Positions 21,187-32,114 of a stretch of 64,000 bases of DNA are shown one piece after another. Positions within the stretch are counted from its first letter, which is position 1; every line of letters begins with the position of its first letter. The stretch comes from Tritrichomonas musculus (Eukaryota; Parabasalia; Tritrichomonadida; Tritrichomonadidae). The notes under the pieces are model-generated. The model ran no database searches. It was not told where the DNA came from and saw nothing but the letters and a program-made list of their open reading frames with translations. The stretch covers positions 3,596,001-3,660,000 of the forward strand of contig JAPFFF010000014.1 of NCBI GenBank assembly GCA_039105265.1, in the 5' to 3' direction. Both the position numbers and the translations under genes were made by a program.

Positions 21187-23442
21187 TTAATTGTAATTAT
21201 CAGATGAATTATTGAAAAATTGATCTTCAGATGAAACTTTATTTTGTATCTTTTGATTACTTTCCTGTTTATCTTCATTCATTAGTGAATTTGTGATTAA
21301 ATCAAGAGATTTAATGATATTTTTCGCTCTAATTTCCAGATCTTCTTTGTCAGTTTTTTCTTCGTCATTTTTGTCACTTTTTTCAGGTTCTTTTATATCA
21401 GAATCAGCATCATTTTCGATTTCTTTTTGAGTTGTTTTTGTTTGATCTTCATTTTCATCGCTGCCGTATTCATTTTCATTTTGAATCAATTGAGAAGAAG
21501 AAGGAAGTTCACTTTCTTTCTTGTTGCTTTCAATAAGAGGAGTAAGTGCTCCAACATCAAGTTTATTTAATTCACCAGTTTCATTTAAATTTTCACCATT
21601 ATTTAATTCATTGTCATCTTTTGAATTTTCATTCAAATTTTTTTCATTTTTTATTTCATTGTTGTTTTCTTTTGTGGCTTCATCTGGATTATTGTCAATT
21701 GTTGGCTTGTTGTTTTCAATGAGATTTTTAGCAATCTGATTTTCTTTCTCCTCAAGAGAGTCGGAGCTACCGAAATTGACTTCAATAGTATTTTCAACAG
21801 ACTGGTCATTTTTATTGCTTTTGTTAATTTTTTCATTGTCTAATTTATCTTCCTCTTCTTCTTCTTGACGTAGTTTCTTTTGTCTCTCTTCTTGCTCCTG
21901 ATCAAGGATTCGATAAACTTCGTTTTTGTCCTTTTCGAGCTGTCTGATTTGTTCTATGCAGTCTTCTTCTTCATCGTCGAGTCCTATATCATAATATGCA
22001 TCTCTTGCTTCACAGTATAGATCAAGTGCATAATCTATATCATCAAGTAAATTTTCATAACGATCATTTTCGTCTGTACTGGTTTTAATTGTGCGCCCAG
22101 TTGCTTTTATTATGTTCATTTGACTTCGAATGATCATTTTTATATTTTCGGCTGCCTCAATTTTTATACCTGCTGATTCTTCGAGTTCATCCAATTTGAC
22201 AGCTTCGTTTAAAATGATTTTTTTCTCTTTTTGATAACTCTTGCTGCTCTTACTTTCATTTTCAGGATTGTTTGAATTTGATAGGTTATCAATATTTGTG
22301 AGAACACTATCAAAATATTTGGCCGAATCATCAAATTTTTTTTGGAGAAAAAGTAATCTTGCTTTAGCTAGGTTCTTTTGATAAATTAAATGATCGTTTT
22401 TCTGAGAAACATTATCTTGATTGTTTATTAATTGATCATTAAATCTGGAAAGGTTGATTGTGGCATCTTGAATATGCTTAGATCTGCTTGATGCTGGAGT
22501 AGAATGATCCATTGCAATCATCAAATGCGCATTAGCATATTCAATTGAAATTTCATCATCAACGTCGTTCTCTTGTTCCTCGGTTAAATTAAAAAACCCA
22601 ATTTGATTTGAAAATTGAGAATCACATTCTTGTTGTTTATTTGGTGATCTTTTTCGTGACCTTATTGATGATGGTGACGTTTTTCTTGATGTTTTTGATG
22701 ATCTTGAAGGAGCTGTTGGTGAAAGCACTGTCAAATCATCTTGTTTAGATACTTTGAATATTTTTAACTGAATTTTTTGTGCTTCATTTAAATGCCTTAT
22801 CGCTGGTTGTGGCTTGTTAGTTCTATTATAAAAATGTGCTAGCAAAACGTGCGCCCTTAAATTCTCAAATGAGTTGATTCCATGCACCATTGTTTCGAGT
22901 GGAAGCATCTGTGATAAAAGTTGAATTTTTTCTTTTCTGGTAAAACTTGAAGAAAAATCTGAAGATAACGAGGTGCATGAAAATGAAATATTATCTTGAT
23001 TATTATGCTTTTCTCTGATATCAAATTTACATATTTCATCATTATTTATTTTGAATTTTATATTTTCGCTTATAACTGTCCTATCTTGAGAGATTCTTTT
23101 ATCATCATTAATTCCAAGTTTTTCATAATATTCAATTAATTTGATTGATGGTGGACGTGTATCAAGCATGTCTGGATTGTTTTTAAAAAACTTTGAGCAA
23201 AATGCTTCTTTAAATTCAGATTCAATCGCTCGATTATTAGATAAATTGTTCCTAACACGTGAAAGTCTGTAACGTGAAGTTTGCATTTGCTGCACTGTAA
23301 AATGAGATTGCGTGTTTGTATTGCCGCTTTCTCTAGCAATTTGTTTATTATTACAATTATTCTTCAAATCATCATTATTTGATTTTTTTATATTTGATGC
23401 GGAAATAACAATTCGCTTGACTTTCTTTTCTCTACTTGACAT
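21187..23442 (-). CDS. Large acidic protein with TPR-like region
   Basis: A 751-aa protein (753 from the in-frame ATG two codons earlier at 23448). The N-terminal 130 residues are basic. About 190-400 is helical with TPR-like phrases (LRAHVLLAHFYNRTNKPQPAIRHLNEAQ; then LAKARLLFLQKKFDDSAKYFDSVL), reminiscent of TTC23-type TPR proteins, though I cannot assign the family. About 490-530 is a coiled-coil-like acidic stretch. From about 540 the chain is low-complexity Asn/Glu/Lys/Asp and probably disordered. No membrane segment or signal peptide. Function unknown; a scaffold is the most one can say. The 3' end faces that of the CK1 gene with about 110 bp between. Confidence 0.8.
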   Translation of the reverse strand: MSSREKKVKRIVISASNIKKSNNDDLKNNCNNKQIARESGNTNTQSHFTVQQMQTSRYRLSRVRNNLSNNRAIESEFKEAFCSKFFKNNPDMLDTRPPSIKLIEYYEKLGINDDKRISQDRTVISENIKFKINNDEICKFDIREKHNNQDNISFSCTSLSSDFSSSFTRKEKIQLLSQMLPLETMVHGINSFENLRAHVLLAHFYNRTNKPQPAIRHLNEAQKIQLKIFKVSKQDDLTVLSPTAPSRSSKTSRKTSPSSIRSRKRSPNKQQECDSQFSNQIGFFNLTEEQENDVDDEISIEYANAHLMIAMDHSTPASSRSKHIQDATINLSRFNDQLINNQDNVSQKNDHLIYQKNLAKARLLFLQKKFDDSAKYFDSVLTNIDNLSNSNNPENESKSSKSYQKEKKIILNEAVKLDELEESAGIKIEAAENIKMIIRSQMNIIKATGRTIKTSTDENDRYENLLDDIDYALDLYCEARDAYYDIGLDDEEEDCIEQIRQLEKDKNEVYRILDQEQEERQKKLRQEEEEEDKLDNEKINKSNKNDQSVENTIEVNFGSSDSLEEKENQIAKNLIENNKPTIDNNPDEATKENNNEIKNEKNLNENSKDDNELNNGENLNETGELNKLDVGALTPLIESNKKESELPSSSQLIQNENEYGSDENEDQTKTTQKEIENDADSDIKEPEKSDKNDEEKTDKEDLEIRAKNIIKSLDLITNSLMNEDKQESNQKIQNKVSSEDQFFNNSSDNYN

Positions 23443-23498
23443 AGCCAAAATAATTAGACCTTTTTATAAAAAGAAATTTTTTTTGCGACAAGGGACGC

Positions 23499-23525
23499 CA
23501 CTTTTTGAGCGAAGCTCAAAAAGTG
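23499..23525. repeat. Perfect palindrome at the promoter of the TPR-like gene
   Basis: CACTTTTTGAGC and its complement are separated by GAA, a 12-bp perfect stem. It lies 50 bases before the gene on the minus strand and contains the shared word TCAAAAAGTG. Confidence 0.85.
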
Positions 23526-23885
23526 TCTTTAGCACTGTATACTAATTTTTTTCTGTATAATATCAAAATTTAAACCATTATTTTTTTTCTAAAAAAGAAA
23601 ATTCTAGATTTTGAAATTTTGACCTTTGACGATGAAAAATTTACCTAAAATACAAATTAAAAAAATTAGAATAAAGTAACAAATCTGTTCTCATCATTTT
23701 ACTTTATTCTCATTTTTTTCATCTGTTACATCCAAATTCAATTAATCTCATCATTCTCATCTAATCTCATCAAATTTCGTCATTTACATTCAATATCATC
23801 TAATCTTATTTATCTGTTTCAATCTTATCTCTCATAAAATAGCTAATTAAAAAATATAGAATAATTTAGAATAATTATTATAAAT
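23526..23885. other. Intergenic, CT-rich on the plus strand
   Basis: No gene seen. From about 23690 to 23840 the plus strand repeats irregular TCTCATC/ATCTAATC phrases, a degenerate pyrimidine-biased simple repeat. Confidence 0.5.
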
Positions 23886-24560
23886 TAATGGGTAATTTTA
23901 TTTTAATAGATAAGATTATGAATAAAAAAAAAATTTAACCTTTTAATAGCCACTACTTCGCTTCGCTCGTAGTGGCTCAAGAAATACATGTTCGCTACGC
24001 TCAGCTCGGTTTGCTTGGATTTTGGCGCCGTCGAAATTAGATAAAGTAATTGTCATACACCAGGCTCCCTTTGGAGACTGGGAAGAGATGGTAATGAATA
24101 TTTATTATGAGAGGAAGTTTTAAGGTCGTAATAAATGTTAAAAACCTACATGCATGTCAATGTTATAAAAAATAATTATTAGGAGAGGAAGTCTGAAATA
24201 TGCTGAAGGTCTATACATATTCATATTGTAATATAAAATCAAATTTTTGATGAAAGAGTAGATAATTGTAAGTAATTAAAAAAATAAAAATCGTAATTTA
24301 GGAAATCTTAGAATCTTGAGTAAATTTTTTTAGTTAAATATCATTCGTGCGAGATTTTGGTTTATATTGCGATAAGGACTTACGCGTTCGAGCAGGTTCC
24401 ACTAATCAAAATGAAAACAGCAAAAAAAAGGTGATGTGTTATTTATTCTCATTTTTAATCGTAAATATTGATTGCTTCTTATCAATTATTCTGAAACCTC
24501 ATATAAAAAGTTCTAACAAAATTTTAATAAAAATAGATTTATCCTGTTATTAAAATCTGA
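23886..24560 (+). repeat. Hairpin-bearing dispersed repeat, left copy
   Basis: Diverged direct copy of 26216-26800. It opens with two adjacent hairpins: AGCCACTAC/GTAGTGGCT (about 23948-23978) closing over a TTCGCTTCGCTC loop, then a second, poorer one ending CTCGGTTTGCTTG. Later shared phrases include GAAGGTCTNTACAT, AAAATCGTAATTT and AATCAAAATG. No reading frame. It stands just left of the 122-bp satellite. Confidence 0.7.
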
Positions 24561-24714
24561 TTTTTATAAATAAACAAACTTTTTAATCTTTTGGAAATAT
24601 ATATAAATAAATTGTTTAATGTGTGATAATCCAAAATGGCTCTAATATCGTTTTTTAAAATTTTTTGAGGGAAATCTTTAATATATATGGATAAAAAAAT
24701 ATTTCAAACTTTTA

Positions 24715-25898
24715 GTTGCAGGTGGGAGTTTAATTCGCGTAATTAGTTCCACCTGCAACTAAGTTGCGATAGCTGCAGGTGGAAGTTTGAAATGGTACAT
24801 TTAAGTAATTACTTCCACCTGAAGCTATCACAGTTTAGCTGCAGGTGGAAGTTCAATTCGCGTAATTAGTTCCAACTGCAGCTAAACTGCGATAGCTTTA
24901 GGTGGAAGTTTGAAATGGTACATTTAAGTAATTACTTCCACCTTTAGCTATTGCAGCTCAGCCGCAGGTGGAAAATTGGTTTCCTTATTTCTTTACTTCC
25001 ACCTGCAGCTGAGAAGCGATAGCCGCAGGTGGAAGGCTAAATTGGTAAATAGTGATTTTCCACCTGCAGCTGTCGCAGCTCAGCCGCAGGTGGAAAATTG
25101 GTTTCCTTATTTCTTTACTTCCACCTGCAGCTGAGAAGCGATAGCCGCAGGTGGAAGGCTAAATTGGTAAATAGTGATTTTCCACCTGCAGCTGTCGCAG
25201 CTCAGCCGTAGGTGGAAAATTGGTTTCCTTATTTCTTTACTTCCACCTGCAGCTGAGAAGCGATAGCCGCAGGTGGAAGGCTAAATTGGTAAATAGTGAT
25301 TTTCCACCTGCAGCTGTCGCAGCTCAGTCGCAGGTGGAAAATTGGTTTCCTTATTTCTTTACTTCCACCTGCAGCTGAGAAGCGATAGCCGCAGGTGGAA
25401 GGCTAAATTGGTAAATAGTGATTTTCCACCTGCAGCTGTCGCAGCTCAGTCGCAGGTGGAAAATTGGTTTCCTTATTTCTTTACTTCCACCTGCAGCTGA
25501 GAAGCGATAGCCGCAGGTGGAAGGCTAAATTGGTAAATAGTGATTTTCCACCTGCAGCTGTCGCAGCTCAGCCGCAGGTGGAAAATTGGTTTCCTTATTT
25601 CTTTACCTCCACCTGCAGCTGAGAAGCGATAGCCGCAGGTGGAAGGCTAAATTGGTAAATAGTGATTTTCCACCTGCAGCTGTCGCAGCTCAGTCGCAGG
25701 TGGAAAATTGGTTTCCTTATTTCTTTACTTCCACCTGCAGCTGAGAAGCGATAGCCGCAGGTGGAAGGCTAAATTGGTAAATAGTGATTTTCCACCTGCA
25801 GCTGTCGCAGCTCAGCCGCAGGTGGAAAATTGGTTTCCTTATTTCTTTACCTCCACCTGCAGCTGAGAAGCGATAGCCGCAGGTGGAAGGCTAAATTG
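24715..25898. repeat. 122-bp satellite built of inverted repeats, about 9.7 units
   Basis: Two diverged 123-bp units (from 24715 and 24838) are followed by near-identical 122-bp units from 24961, 25083, 25205, 25327, 25449, 25571, 25693 and 25815; the last is cut after 84 bases. Each unit is two 61-bp halves, and each half carries GCAGGTGGAA and its complement TTCCACCTGC around a loop of 20-odd bases. The spacers between the hairpins are themselves near-complements, so stems can extend to about 32 bp. The pair at 25449+25571 repeats as 25693+25815, a higher-order 244-bp period. GC content is much higher than the surroundings. Confidence 0.97.
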
Positions 25899-26215
25899 CG
25901 TAATCTATAATTTGGGCTTTTGCATAACGATCACTTATTCAAAAATTCAATATTATTTTTAAAATTACGATCATTTTATGAAAAGTATTCCAAAATATGA
26001 GATGAAATTTTTTTTGATTAGGTAAATTTTGAATGATTAAATGGACAAAACTTTGAATGAGATAATTCTATCACTTTTTAAGGGGTACATGACCACATAG
26101 CTATTTAAAATGAAAACTTTGAACATTTTACAAATTTTAATTTGGGTTTAATATAATAATATAGAAACAACTTGAACAAATGAAACAACAAATAATTACA
26201 TTGTAAAAAAAAATA
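25899..26215. other. Spacer between satellite and right repeat copy
   Basis: AT-rich with no reading frame or repeat recognised. Confidence 0.6.
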
Positions 26216-26800
26216 GGAAATAATTATATGGAGGCGTAAAAAGATCATTTTTTAATAGATTAGGATTATGATTAAAAAAAATTTTTTTATTAGCCACTAC
26301 CTCGCTTCGCTCGTAGTGGCTCAAGCAATCCGACTTCGCTGCGCTCAGCTCGGATTGCTTGTATTTTGGCGACCTCAACATTCGATCTGTTATATATTGA
26401 TATGTGATTATTATCTTAATATTTCATCGAGACATTGAAGGTCTCTACATGTTTGTATTACAATAAAAAAATAATTTGAAGCTGAGAAAAATGATAAAAA
26501 TGAGCCAGTAGTAAAATGAAAATCGTAATTTTGGTAATTTGTCCAACTTTCAAATTTTTTTTTGTAGATCATAGATATTTGCGTTTTCCGATTATTATGG
26601 AGAGTAGTGCTTACGAATTTGAGAGGCTTGGTCAATCAAAATGGAAATAGTAAAAAATATATGAAGTGAGAGAGCTTAAATTTATAACGATATTTGATCG
26701 AAAATTTTCATTCAAAATATTATTTTTCTGAAAACTCATATAAAAAGTTATCAAAATTTGCATAAATAGATTACTAATATCTTATTAAAAAAAAGTAATT
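26216..26800 (+). repeat. Hairpin-bearing dispersed repeat, right copy
   Basis: Direct, diverged copy of 23886-24560. Hairpins are better preserved here: AGCCACTAC/GTAGTGGCT (about 26291-26320) and CAAGCAATCCGA/TCGGATTGCTTG (about 26322-26361), with GC-rich loops. The satellite lies between the two copies. Confidence 0.7.
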
Positions 26801-27090
26801 TATTAAAGCAAAATCACTTAATAAGCATATTATTTTTTATATTAAACAGAATATATTTTAGCTTAGTTCCAAATATGCTGCAATGTGTTTTTTTGGCAAA
26901 TTTGTGGGTTATCTTTATATATATAGAAAATAGATTACTAATATCTTATTAAAAAAAAGTAATTTATTAAAGCAAAATCACTTAATAAGCATATTATTTT
27001 TTATATTAAACAGAATATATTTTAGCTTAGTTCCAAATATGCTGCAATGTGTTTTTTTGGCAAATTTGTGGGTTATCTTTATATATATAG
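26764..27090 (+). repeat. Perfect 164-bp tandem duplication
   Basis: 26764-26926 is repeated at 26928-27090 (period 164) with no difference that I can see. The join is in A/T-rich sequence. Recent duplication of noncoding DNA. Confidence 0.9.
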
Positions 27091-27418
27091 ATAAAGTATA
27101 CTTTTTAGCGATAATCTCCACTTTTTCATAAAAAAAGAACTTTTTCACTTAAACAAATGAATCTTTAAATCTTAAAAATAAACTGATAAAACATAATTTA
27201 TAATAGCCAAAATATATTATATGCTTGACTAGAATCATATAACATTGGTTTTAAATAATAATTCTAATATTTTTGCGTTTTTGTTAAAAAGTTCATTTTT
27301 ATGAAAAAGTGATCATTATCGCTAAAAAGTATTCTTTATCGCAAAAAAATTTCTTTTTATAAAAAGGTCTATTGTATTTGTAAAAAAAAAAATCTATGAG
27401 GTTTGATTTATTTCTTTT
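27091..27418. other. Intergenic, 5' flank of the 219-aa gene
   Basis: AT-rich. The phrase GATAATNNNNACTTTTT/AAAAAGT with GCGATAA or CGCTAAAAAGTA recurs loosely near 27103, 27315 and 27335. No reading frame. Confidence 0.4.
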
Positions 27419-27451
27419 TGAAAAAGTTCTGTAAAATTTTTAACTTTTTCA
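27419..27451 (+). promoter_or_regulatory. Two facing copies of the promoter word
   Basis: TGAAAAAGTT (27419-27428) and AACTTTTTCA (27442-27451) lie head to head, 53 bases before the ATG at 27505. Confidence 0.4.
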
Positions 27452-27504
27452 AAATCTTACACAATTATAGACGTTTAATAATTTTAAGACAAAAACCGTG
27501 GTAA

Positions 27505-28164
27505 ATGTCTTTCGTCCAAATAAGTAATGGTATAAAAAACTTGGATGATTTAAAATCACTTATTGATTGCAAAGTTAAAGAGGAAACTGAAAGTGTATCG
27601 ACTATATATGTAACATACATTCGTCCATTTGGTACGTCAGGAGGTGATTTCTCTGAGTTTATTACATCTAATGAAGTACTTTTTCAATTTCCACCTGGTA
27701 TTGTAAAAATACGGCGCTTTTTTCTTCAAATTTTGTTATTAATAGATATATTTCATTCACTAGGTAAACCAGATCCTCTCCCTGATGAAAATATGAAAGA
27801 AGTTTTATTTTTAATTCGATCTATAGCGCCACTTGCACCAGTTATATCAGGTTCCATGCTTTTTGGTATATTTGAAGAACTTAATCTTGTTCATGGTGAT
27901 CATTATCCCCAAACCATTTTATATTTAATGAAATCAATTGGATTAACTGCAAATAATGTCAATGAAGAGCTTTTCAAAAATCAAGAATCAAATCCTCGTC
28001 GTGTTCATTATGAAGATGGAGAATCTGTTCCAACTGGTCTTGAGTTTCAACCCAATAAAACGCTTCTTCAAAATTATCCATTATTTCAAAATTCAAATAA
28101 TGAAAAAAGGACAATTAAAATACCTAAGCATGGACCTAAAATTAATATGAAATTAAATTGCTGA
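27505..28164 (+). CDS. Hypothetical protein, 219 aa
   Basis: Not recognised. The first 170 residues look globular and mixed (hydrophobic stretch VKIRRFFLQILLLIDIFHSLG about 73-93 and further helices with VISGSMLFGIFEEL about 115-128); the last 50 are polar with a basic end (KHGPKINMKLNC). The hydrophobic stretch is punctuated by charges and is more likely a buried helix than a membrane span. No signal peptide. Base composition and codon use resemble neighbouring genes, and a candidate promoter word lies upstream, so I take it as real. Confidence 0.7.
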   Translation: MSFVQISNGIKNLDDLKSLIDCKVKEETESVSTIYVTYIRPFGTSGGDFSEFITSNEVLFQFPPGIVKIRRFFLQILLLIDIFHSLGKPDPLPDENMKEVLFLIRSIAPLAPVISGSMLFGIFEELNLVHGDHYPQTILYLMKSIGLTANNVNEELFKNQESNPRRVHYEDGESVPTGLEFQPNKTLLQNYPLFQNSNNEKRTIKIPKHGPKINMKLNC

Positions 28165-28531
28165 TCAATAACGAAAAGGTGACTCAATTTATCTTGAATT
28201 TAATTCCAAAAATTGATAAAATGTTTGTATAATAAAAATATAATGTATTTTGTTATTTAACTATATATTAATAAACATGATAACATTAATAAGAAAACAT
28301 TTAGTAAAATTTGGTATATGTATTTTATCCATTAATAATAAATATATATTTCAGATTTAATATCACAGATCAATCAATTTATTCATAATTTTTTGACGAA
28401 TTTTTTCTAAAAAATTGGGTTTATTTCAGCCCGCATCAAATGAAATTTAAATCTAATTTTACTAAAAAATGACAAAGTAGCATACTTCGTAAAAATTTCA
28501 AACATAAATAATAATTGTAATTACTCGTAAA
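28165..28531. other. Intergenic between convergent genes
   Basis: AT-rich 3' flanks of the 219-aa gene and the second CK1 kinase. Nothing recognised. Confidence 0.6.
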
Positions 28532-30451
28532 TTAAACTTTTTGTTTAGACCTGGTTTGTTGCTTTCTGTTATTCAATGACGGGAAAAATTCTTGATTTTC
28601 TGATTTAACTTCCCTAATTTTCTTTGGCTGCTGTTTTTGTTTTTGAGCTTTGCTGTGCATAAGCCTTTGTCTTGAAGAAAGTGAGAAAATATCATCTTCA
28701 AATAGAGGCTTGGATTTTCTCCGATTTTTATTAGTAAAGTCTGTATTTAAGCTATTTCTATGTTTAAAATGATCTTTTTGTGGCTTCTTATTTTGAGTGC
28801 TTGCTTTGTTGTCTTGCATTTTAGGAGTATCTTGATTAATTTTTATTTTTTGTAGATTTCCTTTATATTCTTGATTTTCTTTCTGAGTATAAAGGCGAAT
28901 TTTTGTTTCCTTTGTTGTCTTTGGTTTTATTAGTTTAGCATTTTCTTCATTATTTTCAGAATTTCCAACATTGCTTTCAAAAAGAAATTCAGTATCATTT
29001 TCACTCTCTTTATGTTCATCTGTTTCTGTTGTAGTATGATCAAAATGATTAAACTTTTGATCTTGAAGATTAAATTGAATTTGACTGTGCCATCTAGCTT
29101 TTTCATATTGAATGCAAATCTGATCACTGAAATCGTTGTTGCTTTCATTTTGTTTTATTTCTAATTTATCTTTATCTCCATTTGAATTATTTAAAGTTTC
29201 TAATATGATTGGTGTGCTACCATTTTTATCATTGTCTTTTTTGATATCATTATCATTAGTTGGTATAATATTATAATCTTCATTGAATTGATCTTTTATG
29301 GTATTATTATCAAGATTATCATTTTTTGGCATGTTTCTTTGAAGATGGTAGTTTTTTAATAAATTCTGTTTGCTGTTAAACCTTTTATCATTTTTCAAAT
29401 TTTCTTTCTTGTAATTTCTCTTTGCGGTCGATTTGGAATATTTCGTATGCAAAGACAAAGAACTAATTGGTTTAGCATAATCTTTTCCAGTCCAATCGTA
29501 GTCATAGTCATAGATGTATCCCATTTTGATGAATAATTCTTTGAACATCTTCCTATATTCTGCATAGTGTGGCTCTTCATCAAATTTGAGTGATTTAACA
29601 GAATTTAAATATTGAGAGAATTCTTTGGGAAGGCCTTGGCAAAGTTTTTCTGTTGATGTTTTTATTTTTATTTGAGTTATTTGTTCAAAAAGAAGCTTTT
29701 TGTCTCGTCTTGCAGTTACTTCATCCCATGGTAGCGATCCTTTTAAGAAATATATTAAAAGATAAGCAATAGCTTCCATATCATCTCGTCTTGATAATGT
29801 CAGTCCTTTATGGCCATTTATTGATTGAAATTTTGCGTTTCCAATAAATTTATTATTTTTTGTTGGTTTAATATGATAAAAATAATCCATGTTGGAATTA
29901 TAAGCATCGTTGATATTATTATTGCTTGGTGCATTTGCTTGTTGCTTATTTTTTTCTAGTTTTGAATTCGAGATTATATATTGAGTAGAAAGACCAAAAT
30001 CGATAATGTAAAGAACATTCTTATTATTCTTATCAGCGCCCATTAAAAAATTTTCAGGTTTAATATCACGATGAATGTACCCCTTTTTGTGCATAAATTC
30101 TATTGCACTTATCATTTGATCTGCAATCATTAAAATAGTTTTCATAGAAAATTGATTCATACTAAAATTAAATAAAGTATCAAGTGATCTACCAAGGTTT
30201 TGGATGGCCATGATTTTCTGCATGGCTTCACTTCCAAACCAAACAAAATGAGCAATATTGCATCCTCCTTGCAAATCCTGATAAACTGAGCTTTCATATT
30301 GAAGTTGAGGATATTTTGCATAAAGAGGTTCAAGTTTTAAAGCCACCATCTCATTATTATTTTGTAAATCATTTCCGACATAAATTTCGCCAAAGCTTCC
30401 TGAGCCAATACAATGAATTAATCGAAAGCGTCCTGCAACAACAAGATCCAT
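28532..30451 (-). CDS. CK1-type Ser/Thr protein kinase with long polar tail
   Basis: A 639-aa casein kinase 1 group kinase. Kinase domain about residues 8-300: IGSGSFGEIY loop (15-24), Lys39 in VALKLEP, catalytic YIHRDIKPENFLMG (about 120-133), IIDFGLS, GNAKFQSINGHKGLTLSRRDDMEA and YFLKGSLPWDEV, all standard CK1 features. An Asn-rich insert lies between the DFG and the activation segment. The remaining 300 residues are polar, Asn/Lys/Gln-rich and basic at the end (KQKQQPKKIREVK), likely disordered and perhaps localising. The frame is open four codons further to an ATG at 30463, but the ATG at 30451 starts MDLVVAGRFRL, as expected for CK1, and has TCAGT just before it. Confidence 0.93.
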   Translation of the reverse strand: MDLVVAGRFRLIHCIGSGSFGEIYVGNDLQNNNEMVALKLEPLYAKYPQLQYESSVYQDLQGGCNIAHFVWFGSEAMQKIMAIQNLGRSLDTLFNFSMNQFSMKTILMIADQMISAIEFMHKKGYIHRDIKPENFLMGADKNNKNVLYIIDFGLSTQYIISNSKLEKNKQQANAPSNNNINDAYNSNMDYFYHIKPTKNNKFIGNAKFQSINGHKGLTLSRRDDMEAIAYLLIYFLKGSLPWDEVTARRDKKLLFEQITQIKIKTSTEKLCQGLPKEFSQYLNSVKSLKFDEEPHYAEYRKMFKELFIKMGYIYDYDYDWTGKDYAKPISSLSLHTKYSKSTAKRNYKKENLKNDKRFNSKQNLLKNYHLQRNMPKNDNLDNNTIKDQFNEDYNIIPTNDNDIKKDNDKNGSTPIILETLNNSNGDKDKLEIKQNESNNDFSDQICIQYEKARWHSQIQFNLQDQKFNHFDHTTTETDEHKESENDTEFLFESNVGNSENNEENAKLIKPKTTKETKIRLYTQKENQEYKGNLQKIKINQDTPKMQDNKASTQNKKPQKDHFKHRNSLNTDFTNKNRRKSKPLFEDDIFSLSSRQRLMHSKAQKQKQQPKKIREVKSENQEFFPSLNNRKQQTRSKQKV

Positions 30452-30463
30452 ACTGAAAATCAA

Positions 30464-32114
30464 AATTTGAATTAACGTACTTTTTGTATCTATCGTAATT
30501 ATTTATATTTTTATGGAAATATGTTTATTTCGTAGTATAAGATAAATATTTTGGATAAATAATTGATTATTTAATTTTTATATATGATTTTACATTTAAT
30601 ATTGTTGATATATTTGATCTTTATCCTAAATGAAATAAGATATAAACATATTTAAATAAAACAAATGAAATAAAAGATATACTTTTGAATATACATGAGT
30701 GAAAATTGAGAGATTCTTAAGGAGAAAGAATTGAAATAAAATTTGTTGTTATCATTGAAATCAAAATATGAATTTGATAAAATGGTTGAAATAGGTGGAA
30801 TTCAAATAACGTATTTTTTATAAAAGGTTTTTTTTTAATATCTTTTTCAAAAATTATTATTATTTCATCAATATGTTATATTTAAAATTGTATTAACCAT
30901 AAATAAAGCGGGAAAAAATAATTAATTCTAATACCCTCTTCCCACATTAATAATTTGGATCCAAAAAATGTATTTTATTGGACTTAAGTAATTAATTACT
31001 TTTTTTGTCAATGTTTATCGTATAATTAATCATAAGCATGAAATGCTTATTTTTTTCTTAACATAAACGATTGGAATTATTTGTGTTTATGATTGAGATG
31101 GTTGCATCAATCAATGATGTTTTAACGGTTGTAGTTGATTTATAATAATAACATTATCAGAATAATTCCGAAAATTAATAGTTAAAACAAATGATTAATC
31201 AAAAACAGTTTTATATTACGATATTGAAAGTTTTATAATGAATTATTATGTAGTGAATTAATAAATGTCAATAAGTCGGTATATTGAATATCTTTTATTT
31301 TAATAAATGAATATCCTGATTTAATATAAGCTAAATATATTTATCATAACTTGCTTGTTTATGTAGTCGTTCATTTCTCAATGAAAGGCAAGAAATTTTT
31401 GCTAACCTTCTGTGAAAGTTGAAAATGTATCAAAACTCTTATTAAAAATAATATGGAGTTGAAACTTGGAGAAGTTCTCAATATTCGTTAATTAAATGAC
31501 TTGGTATTTGTATATGATCATCAGCATTATAAAATGAATTCTTTATTTTGCTAATGATCTTTGACTGGAATTGTAGAAGATTGAATGATAATTTTTTAGA
31601 GTGAAATACATCTATCGAAATTATTTTCTCCAACACAGTTATTAAAAGAAGAAATTTATATTTCTTTTATATAGTTGTATATTTTCTACTATTTATGGAA
31701 TTATGAACAAATGTTGCATTACCAGTAGTGGTTGGCCTTTTCTGGTTTTCACTTCATAGTTGTCTTTCTATAAAGAAATAGTTTTTAAATTTCGCCAAGG
31801 ATTTTCCAACTTCAACGATTTACACATACAGTATGTGACATACTTTAATTTGCATCAATATACATAATAATATACGTCATATATGATGCATTAATTATGA
31901 AATTATAATTATTATTTTTATTTTTTTTATTATTAATATACTTTATGTCTTATTTTCTATTAAAAATATACAGAAATCAGGTCTATTAATATCAATTTTA
32001 ATTTTTCGATACTCGATATGACATCAAGCTGCAACCTTACAGCTTTGTTGAAAAATTGGGAAATCTGGAAAAATTGGAAAATTGAATTAAAATCTAGTGG
32101 CAAATATAAAAAGG
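30464..32114. other. Long divergent intergenic region
   Basis: About 1.6 kb between the divergent CK1 and VWA genes. No reading frame, RNA gene or strong repeat was seen; a small AAGCAT/ATGCTT hairpin lies near 31036-31050. Confidence 0.6.

Noticed and set aside
24715-25898. CRISPR-like array
   Set aside because: Regular spacing and palindromic repeats look superficially like a CRISPR array, but the intervening sequences are not unique: two spacer types alternate throughout, and no cas gene is near. It is a satellite.
23886-26800. Direct repeats flanking the satellite as long terminal repeats
   Set aside because: No coding content between them, strong divergence, hairpins in place of usual end signals and no target duplication.
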